From Proteromonas lacertae (lineage: Eukaryota; Sar; Bigyra; Opalinata; Proteromonadidae): a stretch of DNA of 64,000 bases. Position numbers and translations under genes: made by a program. Below, piece after piece: positions 46,801-60,951 of the stretch (its first letter is position 1; every line of letters starts with the position of its first letter). The notes beneath the pieces are model-generated. The model ran no database searches. It was given only the letters and a program-made list of their open reading frames with translations, and was not told the origin of the DNA. The DNA is taken from NCBI GenBank assembly GCA_002245135.1, contig NGBS01000309.1, forward strand, positions 45,904 to 109,903. The letters are read 5' to 3'.

Positions 46801-49800
46801 TATATAATAATAATTATTATTATTTAATAGATGAATCGTTTACCTCATCAACATTTGTCTTATCATTTCTATACTGGAGCAGAGTTATTTGATGCAATTG
46901 CAATTGCATATGATAATAGTGTAGAGTATATATTGATATAGTTTAATTTCATTTATAGGGAAAGTAAATCTGAAGCTCTATTTTTGAAAAAATTTGCTAA
47001 TAGTCAACAAGTTGAACCTATTAAAGTTTATGCATATGATTCATCAAAACTGTCAGCCAAACAATTAGCTGATAAAGTAAGTATTGATTTAAATATACCT
47101 TCTAAAACTACTTTATTATATTCATTCCTGGGTGATTATATTGATGAGTTTATGCAGAATTACACTCTATCATCTGCAACTCATCCAATTATTATTGAAG
47201 ATTATGAAAGTGCAAGAGTATCAAACTTTTCATTGTATGATGGTCATTTCTGTGAATCATTCTACTTCAGATTATTTACTACTCCAGTGAATGTCGCATT
47301 AAAGAAACAGATAGAAACGTATAAAGGTTTACCTGATGAATTAATGAATAAACATGGTTTTATGTTTTATACAGCATTACAGATGATGAAATCAGCTATT
47401 GAAGCTACTGCTACTCTTAATTCAACTAGTTTGAGATTGAATATGTATGAAACTGAATATGATACTCCAATTGGTAAAATGAAACTTATACCAAATAATT
47501 ATCTTACTCATTACAATAGAATAAGGAGGATATTAGGTACAGGTAAGACAATTGATGAGTTTTACTTCCCTTCTCCCATTTATCCAATGCCTTATCATCC
47601 AGTAGATAATAATGATCAATATTATGATGTATCTTTCGGTTATGGTGAAAATGGAGCTTTAAAAGAAAAGAATGTAATAATTATTGCCTATTTTGAGAAT
47701 ATTGAATCTAGAACTAATGCTTACATGAATTATGATATTGTTAGAATAGCTATTGAAAATGCTAACTATAATGGAGGAATAAAAGGAGCTGAAATAGCAA
47801 CAGAAGTGTATCAATGTCCTGCCAGTAAAATGGAGGCTTCTGGTACAATATTAGATTTATATAACAGAGGAGTTAAAGTAATAATTGGAGGATGTGATGA
47901 AAAACATAGAGACTATTTAAGAAGTATTGTTGAGTCATTAAAGATGGTGTTTATTTATACTGGATTTAACGCAGGTGGTGATTGTTCAAAATATATTAGA
48001 TATGTTTATAATTCACCAGCACAAGCTCTTATTCCAGTTGGATTACATATGCTATATAATGAACCAGATCGTCCATTCTTTATTTATTCATTAGCTGATG
48101 ATATTTCATCTAGAATTAAGTTAGTAAAAAGTATTTTTAATGCATTTCCTGCTAGATTTGTTGGCGATATAGGCATTCCTGAAGTACAAGATGAAAATGA
48201 GATTGAAATTAGTATAAGAGAAAGTTTAATAGCTATGAAAAAAGCATTACCAGATGGTGGACCTATACTTGTATTACTTCGTAGTTTATATATGGAAAAA
48301 TTCTTAGAGGTTATATTAAACTTGTTATATGATCCAACAAAATTTAGTAGTCATGAAGAAATGTTTGAATATTATCGATTATATTTAATTGATTCTTCTC
48401 ATACTCATTATTCTAATGGTGATAAGTTAAAAGGAATAAAAGTATATGCTTCATTCTTACAAACAGAATCAAGAATGAGTCAAACCTTTTTTTCAAACTT
48501 TAGATCCTTAACAACTATGAGTTATTCCAGTTATGTTAATGCAGTAGATAGTGTAGCAACGACATTCATACTACAAGTATTAAGAGATGTAGCATCATTA
48601 GATACTGAAGAAATATTGAAGCAAACTTATCTTACTTCTGTTGAAACAGCTATTGGAGCAATTGTTGCTGATTCATCCAATCACTTTAGTCAATATATTT
48701 ATTATGGTCATGTGAATAAAGATGGTGATATTGTAGCTGATTCAACAGTGACTAGCTCATGGAGTGGTGATCCTTGGAGAGAAACATTTGATCAAATGGA
48801 TTATTATAGATGTGATTGGAGAGAATTGGAAAGTGAAAAAGCTTCAGTTTCTTTGTATAGAATGTTAATTATTCTTTCAGAAGATCCTATGTTTAGAGTT
48901 AAATCATTGGTTTATTATTATTCATTGTATGCAGCAGTAAATATGGTAAATGATGATGAAAATGGAATAAATGGTTATTACATTTGGCCAACAGTTGTAA
49001 CTGATGGAAATAATGCAACTTACGTTGCACAACTTGTGCGATATTACAATAATGAATATGATATAAAATTATTTTGTGGTGGTGCTACAGCTGCAATTAG
49101 AAAAGGAATGCAAGAAGGAGCTGAAGATATAGATGTGGTATTGTTCTTCCCATTTGATTATGAAGGTAGAGAATGTTTATCAAAAGGATTGTATTTTGGT
49201 TTACCTTATCAATCATATCTTGTTTTATTCCCTTGGATAGTAAAAATGTCAAAAGGTACAATTATAGTATTATATTCTAATACTGTATATTCGACTATAT
49301 TTTATGAATTTTTGAAAAAGGATTTTGATGCTTATGAACATTATATTGAATTTAACTTAGATATATTAACTTCACAAGATAATATCACTGCTGTTCTTAC
49401 TATTATAAAGAACTTGAATTTAGGAGGAGGTTTAATTGTTTCTCTATTAGAAGGTGAGACTGCTCTTTCATTATTTTCTGCCATGAGAGCAAATGGATTA
49501 ACACCTCCTAATTTCATTAGTGTTTCATTAGATATTGATGATTTATCTCTTTATACAGTAGGTGAAGATGCTATTGGACATTATTATTGGGATACATTTA
49601 TAAGAAATACTTCAAATCAGTTTTATTCTACAATTGAAGGTAGAATTCTTAAGATATTTACTTTTTTACCACAAATTAATTCATTAGCTATTACTGCTGT
49701 TGATCAAATTATAGTATTCAGAGATACAATGAAGAAAATGAATGATCTTGCTGGTGTTACAGAACCAACAGCTGCTGATTTCCATGATTTAGTCATAAAT

Positions 49801-52800
49801 AGTGAGTTTTCAGTTGCAAATGGTGATAATGTTAAATTTACTCCAGGAGGATCTTTATATACTAATAATTTTATTAAATATGTTCAAGGGTTTAAAGATG
49901 GAAAGCCAATTATTTCAATAGAATATGGAACACAGAAATTAGTTCCATCTTATCCATTTGGTTGTTTATATCATGACACAGAAATCCAAAGATGTGATTG
50001 GAGACAATCTGTTTCTAAAATTTTTACTTATTCTACTGTTAAACTTGGATTGATATTCTCTACAACTGGTGAAAATACTGAAATAGATGTAAGATCAATA
50101 AATGGAGTATTTGCAGCTGTTAAAGAGATATATTTTGATAATGATCCAATTAATAACACTTATTTAACAATAAAGATGTTTAATTATCAATCTAATTTAG
50201 ACTATCTTAAGCAACATCTTGAAGAGTTTTTGTCAGATAAAGATATTAAAGTCTTAGTCGGTTGTTCATCAAATGATTGTAAATTATATGTTAAAAGTGT
50301 ATTAGAGAAAATGGAAAATCCTCCTCCTTATTTCTATGGAAGAATATCATTAGGTCAAGAATGCAGTCCATTGCTATATCATACAAATTTAGTACCAGAT
50401 CAGTTTGTGAATAGATTGTTTGAATATTTTATATCTACCAGTTACAATACAAATTTGTACTTACTTACTGAATTGGCTTATGATGATTATCACTTTGATG
50501 AATTAATAGAAGATGCTTCAAGTGGTTTATACACATTTATAGGTAATTTCAAAGTATCATCTGAACAAACATTTACTCTAAATATTGTGAAAGAAATAAC
50601 AGCAAACATGTCAGGCGGTGGAGTGATAATTACAGCATTAACAAGTAGTGATTTATCAAGATTTTTACAACTTATTACAAAGATAAGAGCTGATGCTAAT
50701 AAATTCGCAATTGTTGATATTTTACTAGAAGAAGAACATCTAGATACTATTCTACCAAGTTATAGAAAGAATCTCTATAAACTGTCAAGATATTATAAAG
50801 ATATTCCAACTGAAGCAAATGAAGCATTTAAAAAGAAGATATTACATTATACTAGTGAATCAGATCCAACAGCAATGCTAGAAAGTGTTTATGGTGGAAC
50901 AATGTTATGGTATTATGCTGCAAAGAAATGTGGATGTTTTGATCCTGATGAAATAAGAAAAACAATTCATGGATTAAGTGTGGATGTAGGAAGTGGTGTA
51001 ATGACCATGACTGAGAATAATTATGCAACTACTCCATTCTTTGTAGCAAGATATTCAGCAGATGGTAGTAAACTAGAAACTAAATACTTTAAATATGAAA
51101 CTGAAAATCCATCACCTTGGAGTTGGAATATTAAACTAAGTTATGGTTTGAAATGTAGTTTCAAGAATAATGAAATCAAAACACAATATGTTGTGCCTGT
51201 TAAGAGAGTATTGTTTGCATCAGCTTTAACAGGAAGTTTATCTGATAAATCTGATGGATTAGTTGATGCTTTTCAACTTGCTATAAATGAGATTAATGTT
51301 AATGGTGGAGTTGGTGGATATACAATAAAAGCTGATATAATGGATATGCAATCTGATACTGAATATTGTAAAAGGGCAATTTCTAATTATATATCAAGTG
51401 AAGTAGCAACAATATTTACATTTGTTCATCCTGTATGTACAAATTATCTAATAGAGAGTGATGTATTGACTAACAATAGATTATTAATGTTTGTAACAAA
51501 AGAGAGAAAATTAGGTTTTTGTGATCAAAATGTTGCTATAGCTACAGAACATTTATCACTATATGAACCAGTTGCAGCTGTGATTCATACAAGATTCTAT
51601 CTGAGACTATTTGTATTTTATAATGAAGAAGATGATGAAATTGCTAATTTTGTATTATCTGAATCAGCGAAACTATCTGTTGATGTAATTACTTATATTG
51701 CATATCCATTTACAACTTCTGGTATTAGAAGACTGATTAGAGCATATAGTGAAGATGAAGAAAATACAAATTGCATCTTATTCTTTGGTGAAAAAAATGA
51801 CTTTGTCACATTAATGACTGTATTATCAACACAGAATAGAAATAATCAATTTCATGTAATAGTTATGAGAAATGCTGAAAAGATAAGAACATTGAAAGAA
51901 TATTACAATACTGGATATGAAATGTTTGGATTTTATGAACAAGATTATGAGAGTGAAGAGAATGAAAAATTTAAAACTAATATTTATCAAAGAATCAATA
52001 AAGAGAAGTATATATCAGATGGAATGGTGAGATTATATTCATCTGTTAAGTTATGGGCAATGGCTGCAAATAAATTACCGTTAGATCTAACAGATGATGA
52101 AGGTAATAAAATATCCAGTTTAGATTTCAATGAGTTAAGAAATCATTTACGTTCTTTAGAAGTTGAAAGTCCAAGTGGATTAACACATTTTGGATCAAAC
52201 CAGTACTTGGCAAGAATTGGATATTTATCTCAAATACAACCAGATGGAACTGCAAAAATAGTATATACAACTATAACTCCACATTTACCAGAAGCATGGC
52301 CATTTAAAGATGGAAAATATGTAAAATGTGATTTTGATGATGCAAATGTTGATTCACAAAAAGAGGTTAATACTTATACAGTTGCTGTTGTTGTTTCTCT
52401 TAAAGGAAGCGATGCTACAACTGGATCAAGATTATTCCATTCATTTGCTGCTGCATTAGATCAAATAAATGAAGATGGAGGAGTGTTGAATTATTATATT
52501 ACTTATCAATTATATGATGCAAATTCAAGTGATGAAAGATATGTTGAAATAATAAATGATATTGTAACTCATACAACATACAGTTATATATTTGGTGCTA
52601 ATCTACCTGATACTTTAGAGAAAATAGCTCCAATATTAGAAAAAACTGATAGAGGTTTATTCTTTTTAGGAAGAGCTTATGGAGAAAAATGTTATGAAAA
52701 TACAATAATTGCTGGAGTTCCACCCTATGAATTAGTAAGACTTACATTGAGAAGATTATTAGAAATGTCATCAGCGACTTATATAGTTTATAACTCTGAT

Positions 52801-55800
52801 CCTTATGTGAAGAAAATATTGGAAAATATGAATGATATGATGGAAAACCTGCAAATTACAACAAATGGTATTAGTAATATCGATGAAGGTAAAAGAGCTG
52901 TTACAAATATAAAGTTAGCTTTGCCAAATGGAGGTTATATAGTTAATATGATCATGGGACCAAGTTATATAGCTGAATTTTACAAATATGTTTTAGAAGA
53001 ATCATTATATTACCCAGCTTACACATTTATTGATGTTTTTATTGATGTAAATCTGTTAAGAACATTGGATAAGAAGTTAATGACAGGACATATTTTCTTA
53101 GGAACATTCTTTGAAGAATTAATTGATCCAAATCTTAATAAAGTTGGTGATATTCCATATATTGGTAAACAATTTGTTCAGAATGTGCATATTAGAACTG
53201 CTGATTATTATTTAAGTGGTGGAATGGAAATACCATACATTCAAGTGTTAGTGTGGAAATCAATAATCACTAAATCCAATAGTTTTGATATTAGTTCATT
53301 AAGTACAATGTATAATTATCAAATAGATGTACCAAGTTATGAAGTAAGAGTATTAGAAAATAATTATGTTGCAAGAATGGAATTTGCTGGTACAGTTCAA
53401 GAAGATGGTAGTGTATTAATAGATTGGCATCCAACATCAATGTTTGAAGCAAATCCTTATCATGGAACTAATTCTACATCAGTTGGTTATATTTGTGATT
53501 GGGCTGTTGAAAAGAAAGAAAAAGTATATACTGATCCAATAATAATAGCATTTTTACATGAAAGAGATATTGGTGGTAAAACTGAAATATATAATTCATT
53601 ATTACAAGATATGACAGTTGATGAGATAAATGATTCTGGAGGAGTTTTAGGTAGAAAAATAGCTGCTGTTCATTATTGGGTAGTTATAAATGATGCTTAT
53701 AAAACAACAAGAGAAATATTAGAAGAAGGAAAATGTAATATTATTGTAGGATGTTTAACTTCAGAATGTAGAAATGAAGTAAGTAGATATCTTGAACTAC
53801 ATGATTTTGTATTTTTATTTACAGGCAGAGATGATGGATATACTTGTAATGAAAATACTGTTAATACTGGTTTAACTATCAATCAAAAACTAGATCCTGT
53901 TTTTGATTACTTTAGTAATATAGGAATTGAATCAATATATGTTGTCGGATCATTTAGAAATAGTTCTCAGACAGAATTATATCTAATTCAAAAATATGCT
54001 GAAGAGATAAATTGTCCATTGATTGGTTCATATTTCTTCACTCCATTTAGCAATGATTTGTTAGAAAATTGTGTTGAAGATATGGTGAAATTATTAGATA
54101 CAGCTACAAGAGTTGCAGTTATTAATCTATTTGTTGCAAGAGAGAATGAATTGTTTTTGTCAAAGTTCTTATCTAATAGTATCATTAGAGCAAGCGTTAC
54201 AATGATAATTATGAATTATGATCCATTAGATTTATCACCTTCTACGAAGTCTTTATTATCTGGTTCATATGTTGTATCATCCTACGATGAATCAGTAAAG
54301 AATACAATATCTGGTGCTTTGAAATATACAGCAACTGCTACTTATCAAAATGCATTAGAGTTAGCTGAAATATCTGAAAATAGTTATAGTGCGTTGTATG
54401 TTTGGAAAGCATCAGTAGAATATGCAAAATTACAAACAAGTGATGAATGGCCAACTGCAGGTTATGTGAAATTGAGTTTTAAGTATACAACAACAGATGG
54501 TCCATCTGGTACTGTTAGTGTAAAGAATACAAATCAAATATTAAAGTCTGTTTATATATTCAGAATAACTGATTCAAGTTTATCTCAAGTTTATCCAAAA
54601 CAAGGATTACAGTATCAAGTAGATCCAAAAATGACTTACAAATCAGAAAGTGAATGTACATTTGCTAAAGAGAAGGAATTATATGAATATGACTCAGCTA
54701 TTCAAACAGTATCAATTGTCCTAGCAGTATTGACTGTAGCTTGTGCTGCTTCTACATTAGGATTTGTGTTCTTCTTTAGGCATTCAAGGATTATTAAAAG
54801 TGCAAGTCCTTTGTTTTTATATTATACATGTGGTGGTATAATGTTATTAGCGTTATGTAGTTTGGTGTTTATATATGAACCAACCAATGATGCAATCTGT
54901 GCATTTAGAATTTGGTTCTTAGCAATAGCACTAGATTTGGTATTTAGTATTTTATTCTGTAAAGCTTGGAGAATTCATAAATTGTTTAACAATAAAGAAT
55001 TACAGAGAGTTAAAGTATCAAATGGTCAATTAATGAAGATGATTGGTATTATTTTAGGTGCTCAAGCTGTATATTTGTTAATCTGGCAATTAGTAAAACC
55101 ATCAGAAGCTGTTGAAGTGTTTAGTAGTGGTTATAGTACTTTCCTGAAAGATATTTATATTCGAGAATGTACTTCAACTACTTATTTTGTGTATATATTT
55201 ATTATTTTAGTTTATTATTAAAATAGAGTGATTGAATTAGTAGCAGTAATATTGTTATTCATTTGGGGAGCTAAATTAGCTTGGGGTGTGAGAAATGCTT
55301 CTGCAGAATTCAATGAATCAATGTCTTTAATGTCAACTATTGGTTTTATAAGTATTGTTTATTATATATTTATATAATTTCATAGTGATTCTTGGTATAT
55401 TAGAAATACCATTGAATTATTTATTAGAGTCTGAACCAGGAACATTGGTTATAATTAGATCATTTGGTATTTCATTAGGTTCATTTGCTGTATTGCTGTT
55501 ACAGTTTTCATCTAAGTTTTTGTATGTCTATGCAGTGGAGAGATCTACAACTTATGGTTCATCTTCTTTGACAGGAAGTAAATCAAACAAAGAAAGAAGT
55601 AAGATGTTAAGAAAAGCTGCTTCAAGAGGTGCATTTACTGTTTCTCCTGATATGTTGAAATATGGAGGAATTGCTTTATGTACTATATCATTCCCTGACA
55701 AATTTTATGATGAAGTGACTATGATATCATCCTGTAGTACAGCCAGAAGAAAAATGACCACAAACAATATGAATAGTGCCAGAAGTAGTGCTAAAGGTTA

Positions 55801-55801
55801 A
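43893..55801 (+). CDS. Giant class C GPCR with nine tandem periplasmic-binding-protein-like modules
   Basis: About 3,850 residues. The N-terminus MFSIYNQFAFLTLIIISTYC is a signal peptide. Nine extracellular modules of some 380-400 residues follow, at approximately 43940-45150, 45155-46460, 46465-47660, 47670-48835, 48841-50030, 50036-51190, 51199-52370, 52375-53525 and 53533-54680. Each begins like 'YTVAVVVSLKGSDATTGSRL' with a 'DEINDSGGVLGRKI'-type segment, resembling bacterial Leu/urea-binding proteins (UrtA type), and most end in a 'RCDW'-like cysteine motif. Seven helices close the protein, from 'SIVLAVLTVACAASTLGFVF' through 'AICAFRIWFLAIALDLVFSI' to 'SFGISLGSFAVLLLQFSSKF'. Class C receptors bind amino acids, peptides or nutrients and act through G proteins. 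Introns of about 30-55 bases are confined to modules 1-3 and the helices; modules 4-9 sit in one 8.2 kb exon. The ligand is unknown. Confidence 0.9.
43940..54680 (+). repeat. Nine-fold protein repeat (binding-protein modules)
   Basis: The modules recur at about 1.15-1.3 kb. Recognisable anchors are the inter-module cysteine motifs: 'KCYLIH' (module 1), 'DCSFED' (2), 'RCDWRE' (4), 'RCDWRQ' (5), 'KCSFKN' (6), 'KCDFDD' (7), 'ICDWAV' (8) and 'ECTFAK' (9); module 3 lacks it. The modules are strongly diverged in protein sequence and show no long DNA identity, so the array is old and not an assembly duplication. Confidence 0.8.
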
Positions 55802-55971
55802 AGTAGGTATATAAAAACATAAAATACATTATTAAATTCATAAAAATTATATAATATATTAATTATTGCGAAGTTTAGTATTTTGGGGAATTTATTTTTA
55901 ACGGAAAACAACACACTATTTTGAAACACCCAATTATTGAGAGAATTTTAATTTTAATTTTCTTCTTATAA

Positions 55972-58452
55972 ATGGATCTTCCAATAATATTAACAACACA
56001 AGCTTTGCCTTCATCAGGTATATTTTGCACTGATGCATAATTAGAATCTATTAGAGCTGATTGTGCTGTTCCATTAGGTGGAGTTATACAACCATTTGTA
56101 GGACCTACTCCAAAAAGAGTATATAAAATAATATTAATTATTAGATATACAATTATTCCCAATTTGATGATATTTTTAGATGTCCAAACTGTTTTGGATA
56201 TTATAACCCATATATTAACGAATCATTTAATACGTATATTTAGTTTTTATTCTATAAATAGTTGGAGATGTCCATTATGTAGTGAATATGCTTCTTTTCC
56301 GTCAGATCCAAGGTTTCGCGATCAATTAGAAAGAAAAAAGACATACGAATGTACCGAGCAATACGTTGAATACATATTACAAGACAAAACACACGATGAT
56401 AATGATCCACCAAAGGTACTATACACATTTGTTATTGATTTAAGTGGAACAGATGAGTATTTCTCAAACCTTCAATCAAATATCATTGAATCATTATCCC
56501 ATTTACCTGATTATGGATCATTTTGTTTAATTACAATTGGAGTAAGAATTGGATTGTATGATTTATCTCAGAAAATACCACGAGTTGTTGTATATCTTTA
56601 TTTACTTATATCATTATTTCTATATAGTATTTGAATGGAAATAGTAATTATAAACCATGGAAATTGTATATGTTATCTAAAAACAATATAATTAATTGGA
56701 ATGATGTGATAAAATTAAACCGATTTGCATTACCAATAAAAGATAATAAAGAAAAGATAAAATCAATAATTCAATCACTTTGTCCAATCAAAGGAGATAA
56801 GTATCTATTATTATTATTATTATTATTATTAAATAGATCTTTGCTTGGAGAATGTGTATATTCACTTGTTAACTTTATTAAATCCAATAATAAAGACATA
56901 TATGGTGCAAATATATTTATATTTTTAAATCAAATGGAATCTAATGCAATATTACCAAGTGAAAGTATACATTTTATTAAATGAATATATTTATATAATA
57001 GATGCTCCAACTCAAGAATATGATCATGAAACAGAATATACAATCAAAGATGATTTAGTATAACAATATATAATATATAATAACAATTATTAAATAGATT
57101 GATTCATCTGTTTCCAATGGAATTACATTCAATATGTTTTACTCTATTGAAGATCTTCATATACTTAGTAATTGGGTAACTTTAATCTCTTCAACTAATG
57201 GTAATATCTATCATATTGAAAAAGAGAATCTTAATAGAATAACCAACATTCTAAGTCATTTGTTTTGTAGTTATAATGGCTATAAAACTTCCTTAAGAAT
57301 AAGATCTAGTCCTTCCATAGTGACTTCATTTCCAGAATGTTCTTCATTGAAAAGTGATAAATTATATGATAATTTATACCATATGTCTGTAGTAAATAAT
57401 GGAATTAGTTATAATTTAGAAGTAAATTATGGTAGTTCTGATTATTTCTATTATGATACAAATAATTCATTTGTTATTCAAATGGTATTGTCATATTATG
57501 GTTATGTTAAGAGTAATGATAATATTGAATATATACCAGCAAATGTAATTAGAGTTTATACAAAAAGAGGAGATATCACTAATGATAAAATGACATTGTA
57601 TAAGAAATGTAATCCCAAAGTTATATCTTATTATATCATTCATTCTGTATATAATATAATATATATTTATTTATTTATTTTTCTTATCTCTTTATTTTAT
57701 AGATATTAAAATCATATCAAATCAAAGATGTTGATTCTGTCAGAGTGTTATTCTTAAATTGGATTATACAGTTTTACACTCATTACAATTACGAAACTAA
57801 ACCATTAAGAAATGTAAATGATATAAATATGATTGATATGAAATTTCAATTCCATCCTCATTTACTATTAATTACTCATATTGTATAGAATATATATATA
57901 TATATTATTATTTATTACTATAGATATATTCATTATTAAAGAATGATTTATTATCAAATTATTGTCCAGCTGATAAAAGACAATATTTGTTATATTTTAT
58001 TCAACATTTAAGTTGTAATGAATTAACGAGATATTTCTACCCTCAACTGTATAGTTATCAAGCTATGGATGATCAATCTGCTGAAATAATACCATTAAGT
58101 AGATTAGCTATGACTTCATCGTATTTATTGTAATAATTATATTTGTAATAGAAAAGGCCATTTCTTTGTATTAGATGGTTATGAAGATGTAATGGTATAT
58201 AGTGATGCAAGTGTAGAAGATGCTGAAATTCCACCTCCAGAGAATAGTAGGTTATATAAAGATATAGAATTTATGATTAATAACAATTGTCATTGTATTC
58301 CAAATGTGTATTATATTGAAAGTGGTAAAGATGAGTGTTTACTTGAGAAAGAGTTAATTGAAGATAATACAATGTATGGAAATGGTTATTATGAATTTGA
58401 GATGATTTTACAGAAAGAAATTGAAAGTGATTTAAGTAATAACAAACATTAA
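55972..58452 (+). CDS. Divergent Sec24-like COPII coat protein
   Basis: Sec23/Sec24 proteins form the inner COPII coat at ER exit sites; Sec24 selects cargo. After splicing the N-terminus reads 'CAVPLGGVIQPFVGPTPKRI' and a zinc finger 'FRCPNCFGYYNPYIN' plus 'WRCPLCSEYASFPSD', matching the Sec23/24 zinc domain. A trunk-like 'VLYTFVIDLSGTDEYFSNLQ' follows. Later parts fit the beta-sandwich ('NVIRVYTKRGDITNDKMTLY'), helical domain ('LYFIQHLSCNELTRYFYPQL') and gelsolin-like end ('GHFFVLDGYEDVMVYSDASV'). The start is the ATG at 55972 with almost no N-terminal extension, unlike typical Sec24. At least nine introns fit, including 56018-56044, 56597-56633, 56960-56999, 57060-57098 and 57892-57926. 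The assignment to Sec24 over Sec23 rests on the PxY-rich and gelsolin-like segments and is less sure than the superfamily. Confidence 0.75.
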
Positions 58453-58536
58453 ATTTTCTTTATTTTTCTTTCTTTTTTATCAATCTAAAAAATAACTAAA
58501 ATATAACTACAAGTAATTAATAAAATCTCTCTAATC

Positions 58537-60920
58537 TTACAAACTCAAAACATCAGCTTTAAACAAAACATTCTTCTCTATTAAATCAATAATTTCTATA
58601 AGAAACATTGAATCACCATTATCCAATTCTTCAAATACATAATGAGAAGGTTTACAATTATATTTATCACTATACAACACAATACTATCTTTCAAAATCA
58701 TCATTATCTCCTCAAAACTCTTCTCTCTTTCTTTATTCTCATCTTTCTCACTTAATACTAATGAAAAATGAGTTAAAATCTTAATAATAATCTCTAAAAT
58801 ATCTTTAAACTCTACTAAATCCTTTCTTATTACAAAATTATCTTTATCTCTTAACAATAAATACAATAAATTAATATTATTACTAAGATGAGGTTGTTGA
58901 AGTGCAAAACATATAATATGAAGAAAACTTTCCAATATAATATGATATATTGTCAATATATTCGTTTCTTTTTTTATAACGGAACTATCATTATCAATAA
59001 TATATCCGTTATATTTTGAATTCTTTAAAGGATAACCTAATTCATACAATATAGCATCAATTCTCATATCATTTTCTTTACTCATTTCATTATTACTATC
59101 ATCTTCATTCTCATCTTCAACTGGACCTAATTTCTTCTTTGAAAACGATTTCTTTTCATTCTCTAATCTTACTTGAATTGGTTGAAATAGATCCTCTAAA
59201 TTTGTATCACTTGAACATGGTGAAATTTCAAATTTTAGTTTTGGTGGAGTTATTGGAGTAGGTGATGGCTGTGGAGGTATTGGAATGTTTAAAGGAATAT
59301 TTGAAATACTTATTACTGATCTCCATGTTGGATTTTTATGAATTGAATTGTTAGTATTATCATTATTTGATGGAGAATTAATAGCTTCTATCTTTTCAGG
59401 GTTATTTTTACTACTGCTATTACTGTATTGATGTTTCATAGATGATAATAAATGATTTTGAGGTGGTTGAGGAGAAGATTGAATAGGAAATGTTAATGAA
59501 GAAATATTATTATTATTATTATGACTATTAACCATTTTATTTACAGAAGTATTATTATAATTTATTTTTGAAGATTTTACAATATAATGTTTCTGATGAA
59601 TCTTACTAAGTGATTTGAATAAATCTAATAACCTTAAACTAGTAATATAATGAATATTATCAACATAAGAAGCAGTGTTGAATATAATAGCATAACAAAT
59701 TTGAAATATGTATTGATCTTTCTGATGCTTTGAATTCTGTGAAATTACTTTTAATATTATGATCAAAAGTAATGAACCAAGGTAAATATCTTTCAGATTC
59801 TCTTCATGATACCAATCAACGAATGTAATACAGATTCTACTATGTATTGTCTTATTGAAACTTGGATCTTGCGAAAGTAATAGGAGTACTAACAATAGTG
59901 GATATAATTGGATGGAGTTTAGAAATGATGTTTGATAGAGTGATTCTATTTTGTTTTTAATGTATAATAATAATTATAAAATATACTTAATAATGGAAGA
60001 CACATTATTTCAATATCTGCTTGAGAAACGATATAATTATAGAAATATTTATTATCTTTTAAGAGTTTGTATAATAAGAAAGAACTAATATGATATATTA
60101 GATAGTTATAGATACGAATAAAATATATTGACATTATTCGGTATATTCAATAGATTTTGGAATGGATATTGCAATGAATTATGAATTGTATAATGTGATT
60201 TATTGTCTCTATAATATAATAAAATATAATGATTATACTGTAAATGAAGAAAAGCTTGTCTAAAAATATTGTTTCTATCAATTAAAAGACATAATAATGA
60301 AACACTATTTGTTATTAATAATCTAATAATATAAATCATAATTATATATATATATATATACTCTGTATTCTTATTGGATGGTAAATTATAATATGTTAAT
60401 AATATCGTTATTAATTGTTGCATTCTATACAAATATTAATGAATATATCAATATCATATAATACTTTTCAGCATCTAATATTGATGATAAATATTCCACA
60501 AAATGAAATGGTTGTGGACTATTTTCATGTTGTTTTTCTATCAATATCAATAGTATTAGACATTCAATTATATAATTGTATATTTGAAATAAATCTGAGA
60601 TTATTACGTTCTTCAAAAGCAAAAGCAAAAATGATCTGATGACTTTGTATATTGATGATTCTATATAAATAATATATATCACATTTATTACCTTCTCTAA
60701 TTGTACTATTGAATGAAGTTATTTCTTTAAATGTTTCAAGATTAATCGTAGATTCTTCAAATAATTCATTCAATATAATCTTTAGCAGTTTTATTGACGT
60801 TGTTACTCTAACTATTTGAGGATGGAAGATTGTATGCAGATCAAGCTATAACAGTAAATCATTTATTATCACAATTATATGTACATGATTATGTGGTATT
60901 CTGACAGGACATTCATATAT
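58537..60920 (-). CDS. DYM: Dymeclin
   Basis: Dymeclin is a Golgi-associated helical protein needed for Golgi organisation and secretion in animals. The best-conserved segment is 'LKDIYLGSLLLIIILKVISQ' followed by 'KDQYIFQICYAIIFNTAS', 'YITSLRLLDLFKSLSKIHQK' and 'LLLLSQDPSFNKTIHSRICI', which align with human dymeclin around its own 'EISLGSLLILVVIRTIQYN'. A Ser/Asn/Pro-rich insert of about 170 residues (near 59050-59560) separates this from the C-terminal helices ('NLLYLLLRDKDNFVIRKDLV'). Upstream exons read 'NNIFRQAFLHLQ', 'SLQYPFQNLLNIPNNVNIFY' and 'SSFLLYKLLKDNKYFYNYIV', joined by introns of about 30-40 bases with the frame kept. The first coding exon is not clear: an exon ending 'CPVRIPHNH' near 60890 lacks an ATG in frame, so the 5' boundary is approximate. 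Confidence 0.82.
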
Positions 60921-60951
60921 GTATAACCGTAAGAATATCACTGTAGGTGGG

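Noticed and set aside
43893-54680. Nine-module array as an assembly artefact of a repeated exon
   Set aside because: The modules have diverged so far that no long DNA identity is visible, and each has its own insertions.
55875-56162. Minus-strand reading frame with a hydrophobic start
   Set aside because: It is antisense to the first exons of the Sec24-like gene, whose splicing and zinc finger are clear.
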